Shown: in pieces, positions 1-5,855 of the stretch | Position numbering within the stretch: the first letter of the stretch is position 1 | Layout: each line of letters starts with the position of its first letter | From: Pseudomonadota bacterium | GTDB lineage: Bacteria; Pseudomonadota; Alphaproteobacteria; Rhodobacterales; Rhodobacteraceae | Length of the DNA: 5,872 nucleotides | NCBI GenBank assembly: GCA_022573605.1 | Contig: JACZTQ010000207.1 | Location: 1-5,872 of the forward strand | Reading direction: 5' to 3' | The notes under the pieces: model-generated | Told to the model about the DNA's origin: nothing | Seen by the model: only the letters and a program-made list of their open reading frames with translations | Databases searched by the model: none | Translations under genes and position numbers: made by a program

Positions 1-254
1 GGCGGGGTTGCCCCCTCGGCGGGGACGTGGATCACCTGGTCCGGGGTCTCGCCCTTGACGGCCGTGACTATGGGGGTGGCGATGGGCGTCTCGCCCCCCT
101 GCCACTCCAGCACGCCCCGGTCGCCGGGCTGGCCGCCGCCGGTGGGGTAGAACACCGTGCGCTCCAGCACCACGCCGCCGCGCTCGTTGATCGCGGTCAC
201 CGTGGCGGAGCATTCACGCAGGTAGGCGTCGTCGCGGTAGAGCGGTTCGGTCAT
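1..254 (-). CDS. alaX: Alanyl-tRNA editing protein AlaX (N-terminal part, cut by window edge)
   Basis: AlaX proteins are free-standing relatives of the alanyl-tRNA synthetase editing domain. They hydrolyse tRNA-Ala mischarged with serine or glycine in the cytoplasm. Eighty-four codons are visible, beginning MTEPLYRDDAYLRECSATVT. The hallmark FYPTGGGQPGDRG is at residues 35-47; this TGGGQP loop is the signature of the AlaRS/AlaX editing fold. The zinc-binding HxxxH and CxxxH motifs would lie further on, beyond the left edge, so activity cannot be judged. I chose the ATG at 254 because GGAG (267-264) sits 9 bases before it. An in-frame ATG at 269 would add five residues (MEPAP) but has no good ribosome site. 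It follows the channel gene by 37 bases in the same direction and is probably the third gene of that operon. Family identity is secure; editing specificity is not visible. Confidence 0.88.
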   Translation of the reverse strand, partial: MTEPLYRDDAYLRECSATVTAINERGGVVLERTVFYPTGGGQPGDRGVLEWQGGETPIATPIVTAVKGETPDQVIHVPAEGATP

Positions 255-263
255 CGGGGCAGG

Positions 264-267
264 CTCC
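264..267 (-). promoter_or_regulatory. Ribosome binding site deciding the AlaX start
   Basis: On the minus strand GGAG lies 9 bases before the ATG at 254 and inside the first codons of the alternative start at 269. This favours the shorter AlaX form. Confidence 0.55.
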
Positions 268-291
268 ATTGGTCTGATCGGCTGGCCGGGG

Positions 292-2787
292 TCAGGTATC
301 CCCGTCGGGCTCGGCTCCGGCGGCCTCGGAGGGGCCGGCGGGGCGGCGCGGCGGGGCCTGGGGCTTCGGGGTCTCCGGCGCCGCCTCCGGCTCGCCGCGC
401 AGCGCGCCGGCGATCGAGCGGCCGATCTCTCCGGCGTTCTTCAGGTGCAGGTCGCGCTGGGCGAAGGGGATCTCGATGCCCTCCTCGGCGAAGCGCCGGG
501 CGATCTCGAAGTTGATATCGGAGGTGACGGTCATGATCCAGTTAACGTCGCGCAGCACGCCGCGCAGCTCGAACTCCAGCGCATCGGCGCCGAAATGGCG
601 GAACAGCACGTAAGGCGCCGGGCGGCGCAGCAGCCTCGGGTGGGCCTTGGCGATCTCGGTCAGGATGGTCTCGACCTGGCGCGGATCGGTGCCGTAGGCC
701 ACCCCGATCGGCACCTTGATGCGGCCGTGAAGATTGGAGTGGGTCCAGTTGGTGACCGGGCTCGAGATCAGTTCGGAGTTGGGCACGATCAGCGAGGCGC
801 GGTCGAAGGTCTCGATCTCGGTCGAGCGCACGTTGATCCGCTTGACCGTGCCCATGCCGGAGGCAAGCTCGACCCAGTCGCCCGGCTTGATCGGCCGCTC
901 GATCAGCAGGATCAGGCCGGAGACGAAATTGTTGACCACGTTCTGCAACCCAAACCCGATGCCGACCGACAGGGCGCCGACGACGATGGCCAGATTCGAG
1001 AGGTCGAGCCCGGTGGCGGAAATCGCCACCAGCGCCGCCAGCACGATGCCGGCATAGCCGACCCCGGTGCTGATCGCCGCCTTGCCACCGGCATCGAGCC
1101 GGGTCAGCGGCAGCACGGCGGTCGAGAGCATCCCCTGGGCCATCCGGGTGATCACGTAGCCGACCGCGAAGATCAGCGCGAAGACGACGAAATCGAGCGG
1201 CGCGATGACCATGTCGCCGACCGCGAACCCGTCGGCGAAGCTGCGCAGCAGCGCCCGCAGGTCGGTGCCGTCGGCGCCCCAGATCAGCGCCAGCACCGGC
1301 AGGGCGGCGAGGGTGAGTAGAAAGCCGACCGAAACCGTGATCAGGCTGACCCTGTGCTCCTCGGGGGGCGCCTCGCCGCCGGGACGGGCGACCTGCCAGA
1401 TGCATTCGCGCACCGCGTGGAACAGCAGGATAGCGACCCCGATCACGCCGCCGCTGGCGACCAGCGGGTAGAACACCTGCCGCGAGGCGGCGAAGTAGCC
1501 GGCGACCGCCAGCAGCGGCGCCGCCACGCCGGCCAGGCGCGCGAGCCAGACCAGGCCGTGGCGCAGCCCCGGCCGCATCGCCCCGGGCGTCTCGTCGGCG
1601 GCGGCCTCGTCGGCTTCGGCCTGCTCCGCCGCGGCCGGCGATTCGGGCGCCGGTCGCAGGAAATGGGTGAACCGCCACAGCGTGAGGCCGCCGAGCACGA
1701 GCAGGGCGCTGTTGAGCAGCGACAGACCCTCGATCGCCATGCCGAGGTCCTGCCCGGTGGCGACCAGGGCGCGGTCGAGGCCGACCACCGCCGCCAGCGC
1801 GATCAGCCAGCGATGGGCGTGCACGGCCGAGGTGTCGTCGAGTTGCGAGAGCCGCAGGCGCGGCGCCCGGGGGGCGAAAAAGGCGCCGCCCAGCGCGTTC
1901 GCGGCGATCACCAGCGCGGCGCCGCGCGCCAAGCCGCCAAGCACCTCCTCCCCGCGCGGCCCCAGCAGGTCGCTCTGGCCGATCGCGAACACCGCAAACG
2001 CCAGCGCCGCCGCCGCCGGCAGGAGCCGGGTCAGGACGATGCCGGCGGCGATCGCGGCCCGCCGGGAATGGGGTATCTCGGGTGTAACCAGTCGCAGGAG
2101 CCTGTCGAGCACGCGCCGCCGTGCGGCGAGCAACAGCAGCCCGGCGACAAGGACGACGACGATCGGCATCAGCGGGCCGAAAATCCGTGACGCGCTGATC
2201 TGCTGCTGGTTGAAGCGATAGATCGTCTCGAGCTTGATGGTGCCCAGCGTGCGGCCGAGTGCGGCGACCGCCTTGCCGGGCATTGCCGGGTCGAGCAGGC
2301 TGGGGCCGCGGTCGAGCAACTGCTCGGCGAACAGCTTGCGCCGCAATTCAGTGAGCCGGGCTTGCAGGGCTGTCGCCCGCGCCTCGGCCTGGCTGGCGCG
2401 CTTGAGCCCGGCATCGCGCTCGGCGACAAGCTGGATCAGCCGCTGGCGTTCGTCGGCGATCTCCCGGGTCTCGATGACCGGGGCCTCGGGCGGGTCGCCG
2501 AGGGCCTCCAGTTGCAGGCGCAGCGGCTTCAGTTCCGCGATCGCCGTCTCGGCCAGACCGACGATCGCATCGCGCTGGGCGTCGAGGACCCCGCGCATCT
2601 CGTCGATCTCGGCGGCCTCCGGCGGGTCTTCCGCCAGCCGCCGTTCGATCAGGCCGGCCTCCGAATCCCAGCGCTCCAGCATCAGCGCCGGGGTTTCGGC
2701 GGCGGCATCCACGGTCTGCGCGCCGCCGGGGGCGGGCAGGCCGGCAAGCAGGGCGCCAACGAGCAGGAGGGCGAGGAGCAATCGCAT
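292..2787 (-). CDS. MscS-superfamily mechanosensitive channel with N-terminal DUF3772-like domain
   Basis: This 831-residue inner-membrane protein is probably a tension-gated channel that releases solutes on osmotic downshock. It begins with a signal peptide (MRLLLALLLVGALLAGLPAP, then an AQT cleavage region near residue 24). A helical, charged periplasmic region follows (about 36-165), ending LLDRGPSLLDP, which resembles the DUF3772 domain of alphaproteobacterial channels. About eleven hydrophobic segments follow (near 204-222, 244-270, 285-303, 325-345, 355-372, 411-432, 437-459, 483-503, 530-549, 575-593, 598-630). The last is the pore helix, with the MscS hallmark LSVGIGFGLQNVVNNFVSGL at 606-625, then ERPIKPGDWVEL opening the beta domain. 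The C-terminal domain ends near IEIPFAQRDLHL (771-782), followed by a Pro/Ala-rich tail. An acidic Ala/Glu-rich loop lies at 380-400. AGGA (2799-2796) is 8 bases before the ATG. It is much longer than E. coli MscS (286 residues) and resembles the MscK/YbdG-style large members. The solute released and the gating threshold are unknown. Confidence 0.93.
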   Translation of the reverse strand: MRLLLALLLVGALLAGLPAPGGAQTVDAAAETPALMLERWDSEAGLIERRLAEDPPEAAEIDEMRGVLDAQRDAIVGLAETAIAELKPLRLQLEALGDPPEAPVIETREIADERQRLIQLVAERDAGLKRASQAEARATALQARLTELRRKLFAEQLLDRGPSLLDPAMPGKAVAALGRTLGTIKLETIYRFNQQQISASRIFGPLMPIVVVLVAGLLLLAARRRVLDRLLRLVTPEIPHSRRAAIAAGIVLTRLLPAAAALAFAVFAIGQSDLLGPRGEEVLGGLARGAALVIAANALGGAFFAPRAPRLRLSQLDDTSAVHAHRWLIALAAVVGLDRALVATGQDLGMAIEGLSLLNSALLVLGGLTLWRFTHFLRPAPESPAAAEQAEADEAAADETPGAMRPGLRHGLVWLARLAGVAAPLLAVAGYFAASRQVFYPLVASGGVIGVAILLFHAVRECIWQVARPGGEAPPEEHRVSLITVSVGFLLTLAALPVLALIWGADGTDLRALLRSFADGFAVGDMVIAPLDFVVFALIFAVGYVITRMAQGMLSTAVLPLTRLDAGGKAAISTGVGYAGIVLAALVAISATGLDLSNLAIVVGALSVGIGFGLQNVVNNFVSGLILLIERPIKPGDWVELASGMGTVKRINVRSTEIETFDRASLIVPNSELISSPVTNWTHSNLHGRIKVPIGVAYGTDPRQVETILTEIAKAHPRLLRRPAPYVLFRHFGADALEFELRGVLRDVNWIMTVTSDINFEIARRFAEEGIEIPFAQRDLHLKNAGEIGRSIAGALRGEPEAAPETPKPQAPPRRPAGPSEAAGAEPDGDT

Positions 2788-2844
2788 GGCCGAGGTCCTA
2801 GCGCAGACCGGTGGGACCCGCCAGAAAAACCCGGCGCGGCGCGC

Positions 2845-3888
2845 TCAGACCGGCTCGAACACCGCCGGCACCGCGCGGGCGGCGCCCTTCTCCAGCCAGG
2901 GCGGGGTCGGCAGGCCCTTGCCGCGCAGGAAGGCGGGGTTGAAGATCCTCGACTGGTAGCGGCTGCCGTAGTCGCACAGCACGGTGACGATGGTGTGGCC
3001 GGGGCCGAGATCGCGCGCCAGCCGGATCGCGCCGGCGACGTTGATGCCGGTCGAGAGCCCCATGCACAGCCCCTCGCCCTGCAACAGGTCGAAGATCACC
3101 GGCAGCGCCTCCGCGTCGGGGATCAGGTAGGGGAAGTCGATCTCCAGCCCCTCCAGATTGGCGGTGACGCGGCCCTGGCCGATGCCCTCGGTGATCGACT
3201 CGCCCTCGGCCTTCAGCTCGCCATGGGCGTAATAGTTGTAGAGCGCCGCGCCCATCGGGTCGGCCAGCGCGATCTTGACGTCCTTGTTGCGCTCGCGCAG
3301 CGCCAGCGCCACCCCGGCCAGGGTGCCGCCGGTGCCGACGGCGCAGACAAAACCGTCGACCCGGCCGCCGGTCTGCTCCCAGATCTCCGGGCCGGTGCCG
3401 TCGATATGCGCCTGGCGGTTGGCGACGTTGTCGAACTGCCGGGCCCAGATCGCGCCGTTCGGCTCGGTCTCGTTCATCCTGGCCGCCAGCCGGCCGGAGT
3501 AGTGCACGTAGTTGTTCGGGTTCTTGTAGGGCACCGCCGGAACCTGGACCAGCTTGGCCCCGGCCAGATCGAGCATGTCCTTCTTTTCCTGGCTCTGGGT
3601 CTCCGGGATCACGATCACGGTCTTGAAACCCATCGCGGCGCCAACCAGCGCCAGGCCGATGCCGGTGTTGCCGGCGGTGCCCTCGACGATGGTGCCGCCG
3701 GGGCGCAGGGTGCCCCTGGCCACCGCGTCGCGGATGATCCAGAGCGCGGCGCGGTCCTTGACCGACTGGCCGGGGTTGAGGAATTCGGCCTTGCCGAGGA
3801 TCTCGCAGCCGGTGATCTCGGAGGCCTTGTTGAGGCGGATCAGCGGGGTGTTGCCGACGGCGTCGGGGAGATCCTTGTAGATGCGCAT
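2845..3888 (-). CDS. cysK: Cysteine synthase (O-acetylserine sulfhydrylase), TAGNTG-type
   Basis: This PLP fold-type II enzyme of 347 residues should make cysteine from O-acetyl-L-serine and sulfide in the cytoplasm. VGNTPLIRL is at 11-19. The Schiff-base lysine is K44 in NPGQSVKDR (38-46). The substrate-binding loop is TAGNTG (71-76), where the usual CysK has TSGNTG. QFDN is at 151-154, the PLP phosphate loop GTGGT at 185-189, and EGIG at 234-237. The C-terminal strand reads LCDYGSRYQSR (304-314) where classical CysK has a Ser-Gly-Glu-Arg-Tyr motif. It is a little longer than E. coli CysK (323). These variants recall the fungal cysteine synthase 2 (cys-12/MCY1) branch, from memory only, so substrate choice is less certain than the fold. 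The ATG at 3888 has GAGGG (3902-3898) 9 bases upstream. It leads the minus-strand operon; the channel gene starts 57 bases after its stop. Confidence 0.92.
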   Translation of the reverse strand: MRIYKDLPDAVGNTPLIRLNKASEITGCEILGKAEFLNPGQSVKDRAALWIIRDAVARGTLRPGGTIVEGTAGNTGIGLALVGAAMGFKTVIVIPETQSQEKKDMLDLAGAKLVQVPAVPYKNPNNYVHYSGRLAARMNETEPNGAIWARQFDNVANRQAHIDGTGPEIWEQTGGRVDGFVCAVGTGGTLAGVALALRERNKDVKIALADPMGAALYNYYAHGELKAEGESITEGIGQGRVTANLEGLEIDFPYLIPDAEALPVIFDLLQGEGLCMGLSTGINVAGAIRLARDLGPGHTIVTVLCDYGSRYQSRIFNPAFLRGKGLPTPPWLEKGAARAVPAVFEPV

Positions 3889-3924
3889 GTTTCACCGCCC
3901 TCTGTGGGAAATTTGCCAGCCCAA

Positions 3925-3953
3925 CATCTAGTGCGACGGCCGATGCGCCTCAA
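3925..3953 (-). promoter_or_regulatory. Candidate promoter for the cysteine synthase operon
   Basis: On the minus strand TTGAGG (3953-3948) and TAGATG (3930-3925) are separated by exactly 17 bases. Four of six and three of six bases match the sigma-70 consensus. Transcription would start near 3918, giving a leader of about 30 bases, too short for a riboswitch. Spacing and position fit, but the hexamers are weak. Confidence 0.3.
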
Positions 3954-4027
3954 CCCCCCCTCCGCGTCACTCCACCACCCGGCAGCCGGCGTCGAGGCAG
4001 GCGGCCATTGCCGCCCGCGCCATTATG

Positions 4028-4110
4028 CCCTCCTCCCCCCTCGTGGGCTTCGCAGGGGACCGTGGCCGCAAATGCGGCCGCGTAAGCCCCGGAGAAGGTT
4101 GGGAGGGGGG
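4028..4110. repeat. 83-base nested imperfect palindrome (intergenic repeat element)
   Basis: The outer arms 4028-4037 (CCCTCCTCCC) and 4101-4110 (GGGAGGGGGG) pair over ten bases with one G-T wobble. The next level is GGGCTT (4045-4050) with AAGCCC (4084-4089). The core is CGTGGCCGC (4061-4069), loop AAAT, GCGGCCGCG (4074-4082), a 9-bp stem with one wobble. Several levels of symmetry about one centre mark it as a mobile or dispersed palindromic element rather than a simple terminator, and there is no T-run on either side. Its C-rich and G-rich ends resemble intergenic palindromes common in GC-rich alphaproteobacteria. Copy number cannot be seen from one window. Confidence 0.7.
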
Positions 4111-4111
4111 G

Positions 4112-4128
4112 ACGGCGCATAGCGCCGT
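4112..4128. repeat. Perfect 7-bp hairpin with 3-base loop
   Basis: ACGGCGC (4112-4118), loop ATA, GCGCCGT (4122-4128). It directly abuts the 83-base palindrome and may be part of the same element. No T-run follows on either strand, so it is a poor terminator candidate. Confidence 0.55.
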
Positions 4129-4180
4129 TCCGGCGCCATCCACCCGCACCATTGCCGCGATGCGGTTCCATGCGCCCGCT

Positions 4181-4248
4181 CGTGGGGCGGGGCTCCCCCC
4201 GCCACGGATTCGGCCGGGCCGGGATGGCGGGGAGAACCCCGCCCTACG
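4181..4248. repeat. Inverted REP-like pair (BIME-like doublet)
   Basis: The arms 4181-4204 and 4225-4248 are inverted copies identical at 21 of 24 positions, separated by 20 bases. Each arm is itself a hairpin preceded by a tetranucleotide. The left arm is GTGG (4182-4185), then GGCGGGG, loop CTCC, CCCCGCC (to 4203). The right arm, read on the minus strand from 4247, is GTAG, then GGCGGGG, loop TTCT, CCCCGCC (to 4226). A GTAG-type tetranucleotide followed by a hairpin is the known signature of REP sequences mobilised by REP-associated tyrosine transposases (RAYTs). Two REPs in opposite orientation form a BIME. The doublet begins 27 bases after the stop codon of the minus-strand gene, a typical place for such units, where they can also protect mRNA 3' ends. 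Confidence 0.72.
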
Positions 4249-4275
4249 CCACCACCCGGACGGCCCTCCCGGCGC

Positions 4276-5433
4276 TTATTGCGCGATCTCGACCACCCGG
4301 TCCTGAAGCCGGGCCAGACCGCGCTCGACCAGGCCCGCCGGGATCGCTTCGGTTCCGTCCATCCAGCTCCGGATCTGCCCGAACCGCTCCGGCAGGACGC
4401 GCCGCAGCGAGGCCAGCAGGCCGGGGCTGTTGCCGGCGTGAATGTCGCGCAGCAGCATCCTGACCGAGACCGCCGTGCCCTTCTCGGCCAGCAGGCCGTC
4501 GAGCGCCAGCATGATCAGCGGGCCGAGATAGTAATGGGCGTATTCGCGCGCCGCCTTGGAGCCCTCCGGCGCATGGGGCGGCAGCCCGAACGGCCCTTCG
4601 GCCGACCTGGTCGCGGCAATCGACCTGGCGTTCGGCCAGGTATCGCCATCGTCGTCGGTCAGCGCAACATGCGCCCGCCGCAGCGACCCGACCCGTTTGC
4701 GAACATGGGCGTCGTCGCGATTGAAGGCGATCTCGGCCCAGGTGGCGACCAGCTCGCGGTATTCCGTGCTGCGCAGGCCGTCTTCCTCCGGCACCGCCTC
4801 CGGCCGCGGCCGGCGCTTGTTGAACAGATGCGTCGTGGTGTGGATGAAAAGGTCCCGGCCGCGGCCGCTGTCCGGGGGGTAGAACAGGCTGGTCAGGTTC
4901 GGGCCGGGCGCCGGAAACAGCCGGGTCGAGCGCCGCGCGCCGTCCCCCGCGATGCCGGAGGTCACCAGGATGACATGCGGCAGCGCCTGGTCCGCCGGCA
5001 GCCCCAGCGGGAACAGGGTGGCGACGTCGGCGTAGGTCTCGGCGACCATCCGGCGCCACGAGTCCAGCTCCTCCGGCGGCATCGACTTCAGGGTGAGCAG
5101 TTGCAGGTCGAGCCCCGCCGCGTCGCTGCGGATGCTCTCGACCCGCCAGAAGGGCGGGTTGACGAACAGGGTCGCCTGCCTGGGCGGGAACCAGGCGCAA
5201 CCGGCCTCGATCCGGTCGGCGCCGACAGGGATCCAGCCCGGGGGGATCGCGACCCCGGATGACAGCGCCCCGAACACGATCAGCGTCTCGTCGGACCAGT
5301 TGTTGTGACCATGTCGCACTATCTTGTCCCTGTGCTCGGGCAGGCCCACGCAGGCATCCTCTCCGGCCCCCGCCGCTGGCGCGAGGGCGGCGATGGCCAG
5401 GCAAACGACGGCGCTTCGAACGGCATTCTTCAT
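4276..5433 (-). CDS. Exported protein of unknown function, apparently a degenerate gluzincin-like metallopeptidase
   Basis: I do not recognise a named family for this 385-residue protein. The ATG at 5433 is chosen over a GTG at 5472 because AAAAGG (5448-5443) lies 9 bases upstream and it gives a clean signal peptide (residues 1-23, hydrophobic core AVVCLAIAALAP, likely cleavage after AGA). The product should be periplasmic or secreted. Residues 196-206 read FIHTTTHLFNK: this looks like the zinc-binding HExxH helix of gluzincins with the catalytic Glu replaced by Thr (H198, H202). A later ATWAEIAFN (231-239) resembles the WLxEG helix that gives the third zinc ligand, here E234. AHYYLGPLIMLALDGLL (299-315) resembles the YYxG...LD segment near the C-terminus of M1/M61 peptidases. 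The Pro/Gly-rich N-terminal half (C28, C79 in the mature part) is unassigned. It appears to be a single-gene unit upstream of the REP doublet. Metal binding without catalysis, or mere resemblance, are both possible. Confidence 0.8.
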   Translation of the reverse strand: MKNAVRSAVVCLAIAALAPAAGAGEDACVGLPEHRDKIVRHGHNNWSDETLIVFGALSSGVAIPPGWIPVGADRIEAGCAWFPPRQATLFVNPPFWRVESIRSDAAGLDLQLLTLKSMPPEELDSWRRMVAETYADVATLFPLGLPADQALPHVILVTSGIAGDGARRSTRLFPAPGPNLTSLFYPPDSGRGRDLFIHTTTHLFNKRRPRPEAVPEEDGLRSTEYRELVATWAEIAFNRDDAHVRKRVGSLRRAHVALTDDDGDTWPNARSIAATRSAEGPFGLPPHAPEGSKAAREYAHYYLGPLIMLALDGLLAEKGTAVSVRMLLRDIHAGNSPGLLASLRRVLPERFGQIRSWMDGTEAIPAGLVERGLARLQDRVVEIAQ

Positions 5434-5442
5434 CGGTGCAAG

Positions 5443-5448
5443 CCTTTT
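5443..5448 (-). promoter_or_regulatory. Ribosome binding site deciding the start of the exported protein
   Basis: AAAAGG on the minus strand lies 9 bases before the ATG at 5433. The alternative GTG at 5472 would put 13 charged or bulky residues ahead of an otherwise ideal signal peptide. Confidence 0.6.
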
Positions 5449-5480
5449 GGGCGGGGTCCAGGTCCGGAACACAGGCGCAG

Positions 5481-5510
5481 AGTATCCCGGCGAAACGGTG
5501 AAAGGATACT
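5481..5510. promoter_or_regulatory. Perfect inverted repeat in the divergent promoter region, operator candidate
   Basis: AGTATCC (5481-5487) and GGATACT (5504-5510) are exact reverse complements with 16 bases between them. The half-site centres are 23 bases apart, about two helical turns, as for a dimeric DNA-binding protein. It lies 48 to 77 bases upstream of the exported-protein ATG, in the least GC-rich patch of the intergenic region. No strong sigma-70 pair was found for that gene, so the role is inferred from position and symmetry. Confidence 0.35.
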
Positions 5511-5560
5511 ATTTCGATGAACGAATTTCCCGGTCCTGTAGCCCCCCACCTCCGGGATTG

Positions 5561-5589
5561 TTGCCTGCGGCGCCGCGCCGGGCTATCCT
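5561..5589 (+). promoter_or_regulatory. Candidate promoter for the small plus-strand gene
   Basis: TTGCCT (5561-5566) and TATCCT (5584-5589) are separated by 17 bases. Three of six and four of six bases match the sigma-70 consensus. Transcription would start near 5596, about 30 bases before the ATG at 5626. Confidence 0.42.
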
Positions 5590-5625
5590 GGCGGCCAGTG
5601 TTCCACCTCTCGAGCGAGCCCGCCG

Positions 5626-5841
5626 ATGGCAATGCAGCCACCCGCCAGCATCCTCCGGACCGCCCGGCGCCACCTCGCCGAGGCGCGCGACGCGCTCGAT
5701 GCCGAGATCCGCGCCTACCCGACGCCGGTCTCTGGCTGCGACGCGCAGTACAACCACCTGCTGGCCGAGCGCCGCCGCGCCCACGAGGCGCTGAGGGCGC
5801 TGGACTCGGAGATCCACATCCCCACCCCGCGCGCGCCCTGA
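5626..5841 (+). CDS. Small helical protein of unknown function (71 residues)
   Basis: I do not recognise a named family. The frame is well supported as coding: 67 of 71 sense codons end in G or C, while the overlapping frames are mixed. The product has no signal peptide or membrane segment, so it is probably cytoplasmic. Residues 7-30 form a charged, Ala-rich amphipathic helix (RTARRHLAEARDALDAEIRA). The linker YPTPVSGCDA (31-40) carries the only Cys (C38). A second helix follows (about 41-63, QYNHLLAERRRAHEALRALD), and the tail is Pro-rich. The layout suggests a helical hairpin or short coiled coil. The start is uncertain: the ATG at 5626 has only a weak GAG-rich stretch upstream, and an in-frame ATG at 5632 would shorten it by two residues. 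It is divergent from the exported protein across 192 bases, so shared regulation is possible but unproven. Confidence 0.72.
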   Translation: MAMQPPASILRTARRHLAEARDALDAEIRAYPTPVSGCDAQYNHLLAERRRAHEALRALDSEIHIPTPRAP

Positions 5842-5855
5842 GCGGGAAAGCCCGC
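5842..5855 (+). terminator. Weak hairpin directly after the small gene
   Basis: GCGGG, loop AAAG, CCCGC forms a perfect 5-bp stem immediately after the TGA at 5839-5841. No T-run follows before the window ends, so it is at best a partial or Rho-assisted terminator. Confidence 0.25.

Larger units (their letters stand above)
3889..4275. other. Gene-free gap holding a cluster of palindromic repeats
   Basis: No convincing gene lies in these 387 bases between the cysteine synthase start and the stop of the next minus-strand gene. From left to right it holds the operon promoter candidate, a possible short gene tail ending at 3967, an 83-base nested palindrome (4028-4110), a perfect hairpin (4112-4128), and an inverted REP-like pair (4181-4248). 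Short open frames here follow the repeat sequence and read as low-complexity Pro/Arg/Gly peptides, so I do not call them genes. Confidence 0.75.

Noticed and set aside
445..1320. Plus-strand open frame (291 codons)
   Set aside because: It is antisense to the MscS pore and C-terminal domains; the Asp/Arg/Gln-rich peptide is a mirror of GC-rich codons.
542..1678. Minus-strand open frame (378 codons)
   Set aside because: It is a frame-shifted shadow inside the channel gene, which is intact.
2825..2844. Short GC stem followed by TTTTT on the minus strand, as a terminator between cysteine synthase and the channel
   Set aside because: The best stem is 4 bp with a 3-base loop and a gap before the T-run. 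It is too weak for a terminator and probably chance.
3889..3960. Riboswitch or attenuator ahead of cysteine synthase
   Set aside because: The leader from the best promoter candidate is only about 30 bases, with no recognisable SAM or T-box structure.
2362..4122. Long plus-strand open frame (586 codons)
   Set aside because: It is antisense to the channel and cysteine synthase, both of which have clear family motifs. The peptide is low-complexity and crosses two real genes and their gap.
4244..5641. Minus-strand open frame (465 codons) longer than the gene called here
   Set aside because: It is a shifted frame over the exported protein. Its Arg/Gly/Ala-rich peptide lacks motifs, whereas the called frame has a signal peptide, a ribosome site and structured helices.
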